A stretch of 64,000 nt of DNA. Origin: Methanofollis aquaemaris (lineage in GTDB: Archaea > Halobacteriota > Methanomicrobia > Methanomicrobiales > Methanofollaceae). A program made the translations under genes and the position numbers. Location: NCBI RefSeq assembly GCF_017357525.1, contig NZ_CP036172.1, positions 1,896,561 to 1,960,560 of the forward strand, given 5' to 3'. Below the pieces are notes generated by a model. The model was not told where the DNA came from, ran no database searches, and worked only from the letters and a program-made list of their open reading frames with translations. Below are positions 54,521-63,440 of this stretch, piece after piece (position 1 is the first letter of the stretch; each line of letters starts with the position of its first letter).

Positions 54521-55316
54521 ACCCTGGCCCCTTCTCTTTAAGAATGATCTTCGGAACACATGCCTGCCGCCCCGCCTCGGTCACATAGGGAACGGCGACA
54601 TCGATCCCATAGGCCTCTCCGAGATTTTGTGGGGTGAGCACCTCTTCCGGCGGTCCGACCGCGATAAAGTTCCCGCCTTTCATGATCGCGACGGTCTGTC
54701 GGACCACAAAACTGTGGTCAGGGAAGTGAGAGGTCATGATCACTCCTATCCCATTCCTCGCGAGGCGATCGATAAGTTGCAAGACCCTGATCTGGTTGCC
54801 GAAGTCGAGGTGGGAGGTTGGCTCGTCGAGGATCAGGATCTCAGGTTGCTGGGCGACGGCCCGGGCGATGAGGGCAAGTTGGAGTTCGCCACCGCTGATA
54901 TCAGAGACCGGCCGTTCGGCGAGGTGTGCGATCCCGACGGTCTCCAGCGCGGCCTGAACAGTCGTGCTGTCACTCTTCCCCGGTCCTGCAAAAGCCGGGA
55001 GATGAGGAGTTCTGCCCATGAGTACCAGTTCGCCCACCGTGAAAGGGAAAACGATCTGGTGGCTCTGTGGGACATAAGCAATTTTTTTGGCGATCTCAGT
55101 TCTGGAAAGGTCAGCGATCTCCTCTCCTGCGAGTTGGATGCATCCCTGTCCGAGAGGAAGGAGGTTAAGGAGACACTTGATCAGCGTCGATTTGCCGGTG
55201 CCGTTCGGACCGAGGATACAGAGACACTCGCCTGTGTCCAGGGAGAAGGAGATGCCTTCAAAGATCGATCTTCTCCCGTCATAGGAGAACCCCGCATCGC
55301 TGACCTGGAGGATCAT
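54510..55316 (-). CDS. ABC transporter ATPase, FepC/BtuD type
   Basis: A 268-residue ATPase for a metal-chelate or cobalamin-type importer. Walker A LGPNGTGKSTLIKCL, the Q-loop YVPQSHQIVF, signature ISGGELQLALIARAV (Leu variants), Walker B ILILDEPTSHLDFG and the switch TSHFPDHS are in order. Start ATG 55316 overlaps the permease stop (ATGA). Last gene of the five-gene operon; the substrate is not known. Confidence 0.9.
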   Translation of the reverse strand: MILQVSDAGFSYDGRRSIFEGISFSLDTGECLCILGPNGTGKSTLIKCLLNLLPLGQGCIQLAGEEIADLSRTEIAKKIAYVPQSHQIVFPFTVGELVLMGRTPHLPAFAGPGKSDSTTVQAALETVGIAHLAERPVSDISGGELQLALIARAVAQQPEILILDEPTSHLDFGNQIRVLQLIDRLARNGIGVIMTSHFPDHSFVVRQTVAIMKGGNFIAVGPPEEVLTPQNLGEAYGIDVAVPYVTEAGRQACVPKIILKEKGPGFIP

Positions 55317-56377
55317 GACCACCCCACCTTCTTGGTCTTGAGGAGCCAGGCGAAGACCGGCGCCCCGATAATCGCAGTGAGTATGCCGAGCGGGATCTCG
55401 GCCGCGGTCAGAGTTCTGGCGAGGTCGTCGATGATGAGAAGGTACGATGCGCCTATCGCAGCTGAAAGGGGCAGTAATTTCCGATAATCCGGGCCGACGA
55501 TCATCCTGGCGATATGGGGGACGACCAACCCAACCCATCCGATGACCCCTGAAAAACAGACCGCAGTCGCTGTGATAAGGGTGGCACAGAGGATGATCGC
55601 CCGGGCCATTCTGGCCGTGTCCACACCGAGGGTGCGCGCCTCGTCCTCGCCCATGGCAAGGACATTGATCCGCCATCGAATGAGCAGGAGAACCGTGGTG
55701 CCGAGAACGATCGGGACGAGGAGAAACATGAGGTCGCCGGCTTTCACACTGGAAAGACTGCCCATCAGCCAGAAGACAATTGCCGGGAGTTTCTCATAAG
55801 GGTCGGCCATATACTTCAGGAGCGAAATGAGGGCCGAGAAGAAGGAACCGACAACGATCCCGGCGAGGACCAGAACCAGCGTAGGGGTGGTCTTGTAGAT
55901 CTTGGCAAGGGTATATGTTAGTCCGACGGCCAGGACACCAAAAGAAAAGGCGAAAGTCTGAATGACCCAGGTCTCGCCTGAGAGAATGATCCCGAGGGCG
56001 GCACCGAACCCGGCTCCAGATGCGACACCAAGTATATGGGGGGAAACGAGTGGGTTCCTGAAGAGCCCCTGAAATGAGGCGCCGGAGACCGCAAGTCCGG
56101 TCCCGATAAGCAGGGCGGCGATGACCCTGGGGAACCGTACTTTGAGGATGACGGTATCCACGACGTCCGGCCAGGTGTGGGGGATCGAGAGAGGGAAATT
56201 GGGGATGCTCTCAAGGGCCGCTGCAGCGAGAACCTGCGGGACCGTGAGGGGATCGACGCTGAACCTCCCGAGGAAGAGAGAGACGAAGAAAAGAATGATA
56301 GGAAGGCCGCAGAGTGTTCCTGCGACGATGGAGTCTCTACTCTTCACGCTCGGTGCCGTTCTATTCACCTTGTTCAT
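55313..56377 (-). CDS. FecCD-type ABC transporter permease
   Basis: A 354-residue permease of the FecCD/BtuC family with about ten helices. The regions VRFPRVIAALLIGTGLAVSG, GASFQGLFRNPLVSPHILGV and GVIGWVGLVVPHIARMIVG are highly typical. ATG 56377 overlaps the upstream gene by 17 bases, with a purine-rich AGAGGGG immediately before it. It exchanges with the double substrate-binding protein upstream. Confidence 0.93.
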   Translation of the reverse strand: MNKVNRTAPSVKSRDSIVAGTLCGLPIILFFVSLFLGRFSVDPLTVPQVLAAAALESIPNFPLSIPHTWPDVVDTVILKVRFPRVIAALLIGTGLAVSGASFQGLFRNPLVSPHILGVASGAGFGAALGIILSGETWVIQTFAFSFGVLAVGLTYTLAKIYKTTPTLVLVLAGIVVGSFFSALISLLKYMADPYEKLPAIVFWLMGSLSSVKAGDLMFLLVPIVLGTTVLLLIRWRINVLAMGEDEARTLGVDTARMARAIILCATLITATAVCFSGVIGWVGLVVPHIARMIVGPDYRKLLPLSAAIGASYLLIIDDLARTLTAAEIPLGILTAIIGAPVFAWLLKTKKVGWS

Positions 56378-57527
56378 CCCCTCTCTTTTTCTGTTCCCTG
56401 ACGACGGCAAGGGTACCGAAATTGTACAGGTTGCGAGCATAACACTCCAGAGCGATATCGGCGCCGGTGGTCAGATGGGTGAGGGTACTCCTGCTCCCGA
56501 CTGCCACGCTCTTCCCCGACCAGTCGCCCCCGAGAGTCCTCTCAGGGAGTGCGGTGAAGTAACCTGAAAAGGGATAGGGCTTATTCTCGTCATCTTCCCG
56601 GAAGTGGAAGTATGCAGGAGGATGGGGCTGACGATTGAGGTGTTCGCCGGTCATGGCCGCGAGGTACTGCTCGCCCCCCTGGGGATAGATGAATTCCCCG
56701 AAGGTGTTGTCGCACCGCGTCCACGGGAGGAGAAAATTGTCGGTCCCTACTCCTTCGATGATAATGAAGGCGACTTTGTCCCCTTCTTCAAGTCTCCTGA
56801 GGACAGTCGGTTTGATCTCTGGGAGTGTTCGGATCGTGCCGGCGTCACTGTGGATCGGGATCTCTCGGTCCAGCCCGGGAATTGCATGGACCGGTCTGGT
56901 GACACTCCCGAAACCGCGGAAGATCCATCCTTGCTCTGCAGCGAGGAGGAGGTCGGGGAGACGGTGTGCCTGCTCTTTGCAGGGACGGAATTGCCTGACG
57001 ACTTCGTCCTTCGTCATGGCCCACCTGATGCCGTCCATCTCTTCGATCTCCTTGAGATCCCGGGTGGAAGGGCGATCAACGGCTGCGTAGGTGGGGACAG
57101 GGCCGGTCACATTCTCGATCCCGTCGATCGTCGAGAGGTCGACCCGTCCCATCACCGGCGTCAGCGATCCGGTCCCGAGGACGACCGGGCAGAAGCCGCT
57201 CTCCTCAATGAAACGTCCGGCCTCAACGAAGGCGGTGGCGACGGCTCCGAGCCATGCCTCCCGACTGAGACCCGAGAAGGTGCGCAGGAAGAAGGGGTTT
57301 GCATAGTTCAGGAGAACTAGTTCGGGGCTATATCGCCGGGTGAGGCCCAGGGCGGTATCGGTAACCCAGGCCATCGCCCCCGCTTCCTGATCTCCGGGGT
57401 AAGGATGGTCCTGCTGGATCTTTCTGGCAATGCTGCAGAGTGGCCCATCGGCTTCTCTCTCCTGCCCACTCTCAAGGTCGAAGACGGTCTGCCAGCCGAC
57501 GGCATCAAGGATCCCGAGGGCGGTCAT
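56361..57527 (-). CDS. Unknown protein in the transporter/radical SAM operon
   Basis: A 388-residue soluble protein I do not recognise. It begins MTALGILDAVGWQTVFDLES. It has the segments ELVLLNYANPFFLRTFSG, CPVVLGTGSLTPVMGRVDL and GDKVAFIIIEGVGTDNFLL, and ends near VAVGSRSTLTHLTTGADIAL. These alternating hydrophobic strands and loops with Asp, His and Asn look enzymatic, possibly alkaline-phosphatase-superfamily, but no metal set can be fixed. ATG 57527 overlaps the radical SAM stop (ATGA), so the two proteins are made together. Confidence 0.65.
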   Translation of the reverse strand: MTALGILDAVGWQTVFDLESGQEREADGPLCSIARKIQQDHPYPGDQEAGAMAWVTDTALGLTRRYSPELVLLNYANPFFLRTFSGLSREAWLGAVATAFVEAGRFIEESGFCPVVLGTGSLTPVMGRVDLSTIDGIENVTGPVPTYAAVDRPSTRDLKEIEEMDGIRWAMTKDEVVRQFRPCKEQAHRLPDLLLAAEQGWIFRGFGSVTRPVHAIPGLDREIPIHSDAGTIRTLPEIKPTVLRRLEEGDKVAFIIIEGVGTDNFLLPWTRCDNTFGEFIYPQGGEQYLAAMTGEHLNRQPHPPAYFHFREDDENKPYPFSGYFTALPERTLGGDWSGKSVAVGSRSTLTHLTTGADIALECYARNLYNFGTLAVVREQKKRGDEQGE

Positions 57528-58531
57528 GCCGTGCCCTCCTGATCCCAGGGACGATGCCCGCCGAGGACTGGAATCTTCGTCCCACAGGTGGGACACCGGT
57601 CGCCGTCGAGATGGTAACCGGTCAACTTCGCTCCGCACCCTCCCGGACTGATCCTGGTGATCACCGCCCTGCCGCAGGAAGGACAGCGGGTATCAGTCCA
57701 CTGCGACCCTGCGAAGTTGGAGAAGTAGATATAGGGCAGGTGTTTGCAGGCCCCGGTGAGGAGGGAGGTGATCTCTTCAATGTCGGGGTAGCGTTCGTCT
57801 TTCATCTCATACTCCGGAAGAAGCCTGAAAACGTGCCAGGGGATATTCGAGTCTATCGAACGGATGAAGGCGGCGATCTCCGGGATCTCGATGTCGTTGA
57901 CACTCTGGATGATCGGGGTCGTCACCTCCACATGACAGCCGGCGGCAAGAGTCTTCAGGTTCCGGAGGACGGTCTTTGCGGCATCGATCCCGATGTAATC
58001 CCGATAAAACTCTTCTGAGAGCGACTTGACACTGAGGTTCACAAAATCGCAGACCTGCGCCATCTCTTCAGCGACCGTCCCGGTCATGCAGCCGTTGGTG
58101 AGGCAGCCTGCCTGGAGGCCGGCGGCATGCGCGGCGAGAGCGAGATCTCTGAAAGAAGGAAAAGAGACGGTCGGTTCATTGATCCCGAATATGATCGAGT
58201 GACAACTCGCAAGTCGGGCCTTTCGTACCAGTGCCTCGGGTTCCATCTGGAAGTATCTGAAGGTGGCCGGGTCGGTCCTGGCCACATATGCATTGGAACA
58301 GTATCGGCAGGAGGCGTTGCACCCTGCCGTGCCCACCAGCAGAGCGCGGGATCCCGGATACGCATGAAAGAACGGGAGGGACTCGATGTGGCTGGCAAAA
58401 TAGGACGACCAGCGGTACGGGAAGCGTTCCAGAACGCGTCCCTCAGAAAGGTGATACGTCCCGCAGATCCCGGTTTTTCCTTCGTCAAGGTTACAACCTT
58501 GATCACAATAGTGGCATCTCATGGTGTGCAT
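57524..58531 (-). CDS. Radical SAM enzyme, PflA/AmmeMemoRadiSam-like, with zinc-ribbon tail
   Basis: A 335-residue radical SAM protein. The N-terminus MRCHYCDQGCNLDEGKTGIC is the family's cysteine-rich cap. The cluster motif is CNASCRYC at about residue 74. The C-terminal 70 residues hold further Cys pairs (CPSCGRAVITR and CPTCGTKIP) likely binding zinc. It lies in an ABC importer operon, coupled to an unknown gene. The start could be ATG 58531 or 58522. The chemistry is unknown. Confidence 0.85.
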   Translation of the reverse strand: MHTMRCHYCDQGCNLDEGKTGICGTYHLSEGRVLERFPYRWSSYFASHIESLPFFHAYPGSRALLVGTAGCNASCRYCSNAYVARTDPATFRYFQMEPEALVRKARLASCHSIIFGINEPTVSFPSFRDLALAAHAAGLQAGCLTNGCMTGTVAEEMAQVCDFVNLSVKSLSEEFYRDYIGIDAAKTVLRNLKTLAAGCHVEVTTPIIQSVNDIEIPEIAAFIRSIDSNIPWHVFRLLPEYEMKDERYPDIEEITSLLTGACKHLPYIYFSNFAGSQWTDTRCPSCGRAVITRISPGGCGAKLTGYHLDGDRCPTCGTKIPVLGGHRPWDQEGTA

Positions 58532-58572
58532 CTCATAAAGAGGAGGGCGCCGGGGGCGCCCCTGGATCTGGC

Positions 58573-60867
58573 TCAGGCCTCTGCACCTGTTTCAGTCGAA
58601 ACTGTGGTGGGGACAGGAGTCGTGGTCTTCAGGCCCGGGAAGGTGGTGCCGGGGACGGTCCCACCAAGTTCAGTGAAGGACGTCCCATAGAACTGCTCAT
58701 AGAAGGAGTCTGCATCCGCAGTCACGTCGGTGTCTTTGAAGAGGTCGGGGTGAAGGGTCTTTGCGGTCCACTCCAGACCGAGGGCGGTCTGCGGCGAGGG
58801 CGAGTCCCACTCGCAGATGTTGGAGGGGAACCAGTAGACCTGGCCGTTCTTGACGGCGGTGATGCTATGGAGGTCAGGGTCGCTCATCACGCTCTCGGGT
58901 GTGGAGACGCTCTGATACTGAACGAGGAAGATGATGTCAGGGTCCCATGCGAGGAGTTGCTCGGTATTGACATCAGCCCAACGGGTTCCTGCGAGTTCCG
59001 ACGCGACATTTTCGCCGCCTGCGGCCTCGATGAGGCTGCTCTGGAACATCTCGCCGCCGGCGGAGGAGGAGATCCCGTTCCACCCGCCGAGATAGACCTT
59101 CGGCCGCTGCTCCTCAGGGAGGTCTCCGGTCTGCGACGTCACGGCGTCAAGGGTGTTCTGATAAATCTCGGTGAAATCAGTGGCGGCGTCATCAGACCCG
59201 AGAGCTTTTCCAAGCTGGCTCATGGTGCTCTTCATCTGGTCATGGTTCTCAGCGACGACACCAAAGACGGTCAGGCCCTTGTCTTCGAGATCTTCAAGGG
59301 ATTCCTTGTTCCATCCTGCGACCAGCACGAGGTCGGGCTGCAGTTCGAGGACAGTCTCGACGTTAAGATCTCTCGGGTTGCCGACACAGGTAAGGTCGGC
59401 GATCCCTGGGTTGAGGAGACAGACGAACTGGTCGGTCTGCGACTGAGTGATGGAGTCGACGCCCACGAACCGGTCCGCAGCTCCGAGCGTGGTCACCATC
59501 CGGACAGCCGGGGGATAGTTGGTCACGATCCGTTCCACCGGGAGACGGATCTCGACGTCTCTCCCTGCACCATCGGTGACGGTGACGGTCCTGACGTGGG
59601 GAGCAGGTATCGGACCCATGATCTCGCGGGCCTCCTCTTCAGAGAGATCGTAGTCGTAGAAGAGGCTGTAGAAGTCCTGGGCCTCGGCGACCATATCGAG
59701 GTCGACGGTCTCGGGGTAGGTGCCGTTTGCAAGCCATTCCATACCGAGGACCGCCTCGGGAACCGGGCTGCCCCAGTCGCCGACAAAGCGCGGGATGCGG
59801 TAGACCTTGCCGTGCTTTACGGCCTTGATCTCCTGCCAGGCAGGGTCGGTGAGGAGGGCCTGCGGGTCACCATTGTTGCTGAGGATGATCACGTCGGGGC
59901 TCCAGGTGGCGACCTGCTCGAAGTTCACTTCCTGGCGGTGGCCGACGAGTTCTTCGGAGGCGAAGCGGCATCCCGCGTCATGTGCCCACTGGGAGTGGAA
60001 CTCGCCGCCGGCGAAGGTGTGGAGCGGCGACCTCCAGGTGATGTAGGCGTTGTCCTGGTCGGCCTCCGGGATCTCGCCGGTCATCTCGACAAGGGCCGAG
60101 CGTCTGTCACCGAGGTATGAGACAAGGTCTTCGGCGCGTTCTTTCTTGTTCAGGACATCCCCGATGACGGTGAGGGCACCGGTGACATCGTCGAAACCGT
60201 TCGTGTTGAGGTAGACGACCGGTACACCGACCTCATCGAGTCCTCCCTTCGACCAGGAACCGGCGATGATCACGTCGGGGTGGACAGCGAGGATCGCTTC
60301 CTTGTTCACCTCGATGCCGGTCCCGCTGACGACCGGGATATCCGAGATGGATGGGTCGATGGTCTGAAAGCCTTCGTCGATGGAGGCAAAGCGATCGATG
60401 CCCGCCAGGCGTTTTGCATCCCCGTCGATCGCCATGACCATAGCGGCCGCAGGGGTGTAGAGGGTCACGACATGGTGGGTGGTGTACGGTATCCTGACGG
60501 TGTCGCCGTTCATATCGGTGACTGTCCTGTATGATGGCGTCGAACTGTCGCTCCCGGAATCCTCCCAGTCTGATGACGATGCAGGGGTGGTTTCGGTGAC
60601 ATTGGCCGTCACTTCAGGTGCGGTGGTATTTTCCGGCGTTGGGGTCGGGACCGGCGTCTCGTTTGTCGGAGAGATGGTGGGTACGATGGTGAGGGTGGGG
60701 TGCGACTCCGGGGCGGCCGTAATGCCCTGATGGGGGTTTGTACTCTCCGGAGTCGGCGTCTGCGGTTGATCCGGTTGCTGCCCGGCAGGTGCAAAGATGG
60801 CCGCACCTGCAACTACAGCGGCAACGATGGTTGCTACCAGTAAAATGGCGGTTAGCGTTCTATCCAT
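58573..60867 (-). CDS. Tandem double substrate-binding protein (FepB/BtuF type), membrane-anchored
   Basis: A 764-residue extracytoplasmic protein. An N-terminal hydrophobic segment (AILLVATIVAAVVAGAAIFA) anchors it, and a Pro/Thr-rich linker follows. Two periplasmic-binding-protein-like domains then stand in tandem: domain 1, about residues 115-415 (VRIPYTTHHVVTLYTPAAAM), and domain 2, about 425-730 (VEIRLPVERIVTNYPPAVRM). Each keeps LxxxPDVII/LVAGW and ends in an SPxPxxxLGxEW motif. Fused pairs could bind two ligand molecules or raise capture. It is the first gene of the operon with GGAG near the ATG. Confidence 0.88.
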   Translation of the reverse strand: MDRTLTAILLVATIVAAVVAGAAIFAPAGQQPDQPQTPTPESTNPHQGITAAPESHPTLTIVPTISPTNETPVPTPTPENTTAPEVTANVTETTPASSSDWEDSGSDSSTPSYRTVTDMNGDTVRIPYTTHHVVTLYTPAAAMVMAIDGDAKRLAGIDRFASIDEGFQTIDPSISDIPVVSGTGIEVNKEAILAVHPDVIIAGSWSKGGLDEVGVPVVYLNTNGFDDVTGALTVIGDVLNKKERAEDLVSYLGDRRSALVEMTGEIPEADQDNAYITWRSPLHTFAGGEFHSQWAHDAGCRFASEELVGHRQEVNFEQVATWSPDVIILSNNGDPQALLTDPAWQEIKAVKHGKVYRIPRFVGDWGSPVPEAVLGMEWLANGTYPETVDLDMVAEAQDFYSLFYDYDLSEEEAREIMGPIPAPHVRTVTVTDGAGRDVEIRLPVERIVTNYPPAVRMVTTLGAADRFVGVDSITQSQTDQFVCLLNPGIADLTCVGNPRDLNVETVLELQPDLVLVAGWNKESLEDLEDKGLTVFGVVAENHDQMKSTMSQLGKALGSDDAATDFTEIYQNTLDAVTSQTGDLPEEQRPKVYLGGWNGISSSAGGEMFQSSLIEAAGGENVASELAGTRWADVNTEQLLAWDPDIIFLVQYQSVSTPESVMSDPDLHSITAVKNGQVYWFPSNICEWDSPSPQTALGLEWTAKTLHPDLFKDTDVTADADSFYEQFYGTSFTELGGTVPGTTFPGLKTTTPVPTTVSTETGAEA

Positions 60868-60972
60868 GGTTCATCTCCACATTAATTTAATTTAAACCGA
60901 TGAAACTCACAATGAGGTTCAAAAATAGAATTTTTCCGGCCCATGGAAATAGATTGTCATCTGATTACCCCT

Positions 60973-60987
60973 GTTAATTAATTTAAC
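60973..60987. promoter_or_regulatory. GTTAA-n5-TTAAC site upstream of the importer operon
   Basis: GTTAATTAATTTAAC has inverted arms GTTAA and TTAAC separated by 5 bases, about 105 bases before the binding-protein start. Its first nine bases equal the palindrome before modA. Further AT-rich ATTAACTTAACC follows at 60991. Confidence 0.4.
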
Positions 60988-61099
60988 ATCATTAACTTAA
61001 CCCTCCTTCCGGGCATATGATCTCCCGGAATTTCTGGAAGAATACCTATCAGAGAATAAAATGGATTTCAAAACAGAATTCACACGATTCGTACAGAGA
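60988..61099. other. AT-rich spacer without a gene
   Basis: AT-rich promoter-proximal DNA between the binding-protein gene and the COG3044 gene end. Nothing else is recognised. Confidence 0.4.
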
Positions 61100-62605
61100 T
61101 TATGAGAACGTGTCATGTGCGTCGTCACGCGCCGCCAGGCCTCCCTCCATCTGCCGGATCAGGGCCTGCAGGTGCTCTCGATAGGTCTCCCTGAATCTTT
61201 CTGGATGAATCATGTCGGCCCGGTGTCCCCGCAGCACCAGGATCCGGTCGGCCTGGGCGATGAGGGGGTCGAGGGAGGAGGAGGCGATGACCAGCGCCGC
61301 GTCGCCGAGGGCCGCACGGTTCCCCGCGAGGAGACCGGCAAGCGGGGTGACGTCCTCTTCCTGGAGGCAACTTGTGACCAGGAGGTTGGCTGCCGCCCGA
61401 TCCTCGTCCACGACGATGAGCGGCGCTTCTTCCCGTATCGCCGCCGCGAACTGCATGGCCATCGTCATCGACCCGCTCCCCTGGCCGAAGGCGGCCTTCG
61501 GCGTCCCTGTCATGCCGGGCGGGAGGCGGTGGAAGAAGAGACTCACATCGGCGCCATTGAGGTCGAGCCCTCCCGCCTCTGCGGTTCTGATTCCCCTTAC
61601 GGTGACGACCAGTTCTCGCCCGTCTCCGGGGGCGTGATCGTCCTCGCCGGCCCGGATCGCCTGGATGAGCGTGGTCTTCCCCTGGGCATTCGATCCTGCG
61701 ATGACCAGCGCCTCTCTGCGCCTCACCCCAAGGCCGGTGACGACCCGTCCGCTTGCCGGGAGTTCGACCTCCACCGGCTCCAGTGCCTCAGGGCACTGGA
61801 AGGGGATATGCACCCCATCCTTGGGTCCGGCGATCCGGTGGTGCTGACGGAAGGGGGTGTAGACCCGCGCCGGTCTGGTGCCGTCGCCGAGAAAGGCGAC
61901 CAGTCCCATCGCCGGCAGGCGGTCTCTGAGACCTTTCTGGTCCAGGGAGAGGAGGACCGCGTCCATGAGCGCACTCCGGGGGACACGCTCGGTTACCGTA
62001 CGGATCCCGTCAGCCAGGTCAGCCACGCGCTCGCCGAGGCTCCGGATGGTCTGCCGGTCGGGGGGCCCGGGGTATGCGAGCGCCCCCCTGACCGTGCAAT
62101 GGAACCCGTCCTCGGCCAGGACGTTCTCCAGGTCGGACTTCCAGAGCCCTGAGCCCATCGCCGATTCAGAGTGGACGAGGGTGACCGGTTCGGTCCACCC
62201 GGCGTACCGTTGCGGCCGCGGCGTGTCCAGTCCGCCGAGAGGGTGGAGGCGGGGGTCGTCGGGTGCGCCGTTCTTGACCGCTTCGATCACGGCCCAGGCC
62301 GCGCCGTCCGCACCGCCGGCATCGATCTCCGGGGGGAGCGGGAAAGGTATGAGAAGGGGAACCGAGAACTGGAGGGCCCCGCCGTCGGGCGAGCGGATGA
62401 CAAAGGTGTTCGTCCCTTCCCGCACCCGCGGCAGGTCGACCACCCCGCCCGCCGCCCCGACCACCTCTAAGGTCGCCGCCATCCATCCGTCCCGGCCCAT
62501 CATGATGATCTTGGATAGAAGGGCATCAAAGAGTTTCCTCTGCGAGGTGCCGGAGAGACTCTCGAGTGTCGGCCCTGGAGAATTCGGCTCTGAGAATCCA
62601 TGCAT
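61100..62605 (-). CDS. Predicted ABC-class ATPase (COG3044/ABC_ATPase family), divergent, uncertain N-terminus
   Basis: A protein of about 501 residues with the layout of the ABC_ATPase (COG3044) family. The middle has MGLVAFLGDGTRPARVYTPF. The nucleotide core follows: AGSNAQGKTTLIQAI as P-loop, PGDGRELVVTV, GSGSMTMAMQFAAAI in place of the usual ASGST signature, and APLIVVDEDRAAANLLVTSC as Walker B with the family's DED. The N-terminal third differs from the family norm. The start is uncertain: ATG 62605 (MHGFSEPNS) and 62620 fall in a copy of the dispersed repeat, so the true start may be lost or lie downstream (62500). Role in the cell is unknown. Confidence 0.75.
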   Translation of the reverse strand: MHGFSEPNSPGPTLESLSGTSQRKLFDALLSKIIMMGRDGWMAATLEVVGAAGGVVDLPRVREGTNTFVIRSPDGGALQFSVPLLIPFPLPPEIDAGGADGAAWAVIEAVKNGAPDDPRLHPLGGLDTPRPQRYAGWTEPVTLVHSESAMGSGLWKSDLENVLAEDGFHCTVRGALAYPGPPDRQTIRSLGERVADLADGIRTVTERVPRSALMDAVLLSLDQKGLRDRLPAMGLVAFLGDGTRPARVYTPFRQHHRIAGPKDGVHIPFQCPEALEPVEVELPASGRVVTGLGVRRREALVIAGSNAQGKTTLIQAIRAGEDDHAPGDGRELVVTVRGIRTAEAGGLDLNGADVSLFFHRLPPGMTGTPKAAFGQGSGSMTMAMQFAAAIREEAPLIVVDEDRAAANLLVTSCLQEEDVTPLAGLLAGNRAALGDAALVIASSSLDPLIAQADRILVLRGHRADMIHPERFRETYREHLQALIRQMEGGLAARDDAHDTFS

Positions 62606-63240
62606 GAACCCCGAGCTCATGCATACACGATTGAATGTTATTCCGGCTTTGTAGAATCGGGCATGAACCTTGGGCTCAAGCATACGAAATGAAAATGATC
62701 GTGGGTCTCCAGAGTGTTTAGATCCGTGCTCCGCCTTCAGAGCAGGACACCACGGGGGAACACCGCCTTATTGCCGCCCCGCCCCTATCTTCGTCGTGGG
62801 GGGTCCGGGGGTGAAACCCCCGGCGCGAGATTGGGATGAAGATTCTGCGATGAGGGCGGCACGCCTGATCACCACGCCTTCCCACACCTTCACGCCGGGG
62901 GCGCTGCCCCCGGACCCCCGGGATGAAGATAGGGGCGGGAAGGCAAAAGGTCGATCATTCAGAAGGTCTCTCTGTCATCTGCGTATCACTCACGAAGGAG
63001 TCTAGAGAATTTAATCCATCATGCAAACCCGGAGAGATGATCCTCAGGATCATTTTCATGGTAATCCCTTACCTTTCTTCTGAGTGCAAGCGCGACTCGA
63101 ACGCCTCCCTCAATGCTCACGCCAGGGGCTCCGCCCCCACCCTCACGCGAGATGACAGATAAGATTGGTGATGAGGGGCGGCCGGTCTGATCATGACGCC
63201 TCCCTGTCGGCATGATCCACGAAGATTGAGGCGGAGAGAG
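62581..63240. repeat. Long composite copy of the dispersed repeat with inverted arms
   Basis: A 660-base gene-free stretch. Head copies lie at 62584-62610 and 62641-62665. The tail arm GCCCCGCCCCTATCTTCGTC (about 62777) and its inverted partner, whose reverse complement reads CCCGCCCCTATCTTCATCCC (about 62920-62940), enclose a GC-rich palindromic region. A further degenerate arm lies at 63085-63200. It separates the COG3044 gene from the metallo-beta-lactamase gene. Confidence 0.7.
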
Positions 63241-63440
63241 GGCTGATCTATTCTCAGCAGGAACACGCGCCATGCCGTCCCCCCGGCCCTATCTTCTCGT
63301 GAGACAGCAGAGAATATTCGGTGAAAGGAGGCGGCAGGTTCGGATCAAGGAGGTGTTCAAGCCTCAGATCATTTCTGGATATGGGGTCCACCACCACTCT
63401 TTGAAAATCACTAATACCGCCCGGCGCCCAGTACACAGCA
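63241..63440. other. Promoter-side spacer of the metallo-beta-lactamase gene
   Basis: Mostly unremarkable sequence. CACTAATACCGCC at 63408-63420 is a weak TATA candidate for the gene at 63441. No gene is seen. Confidence 0.3.
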
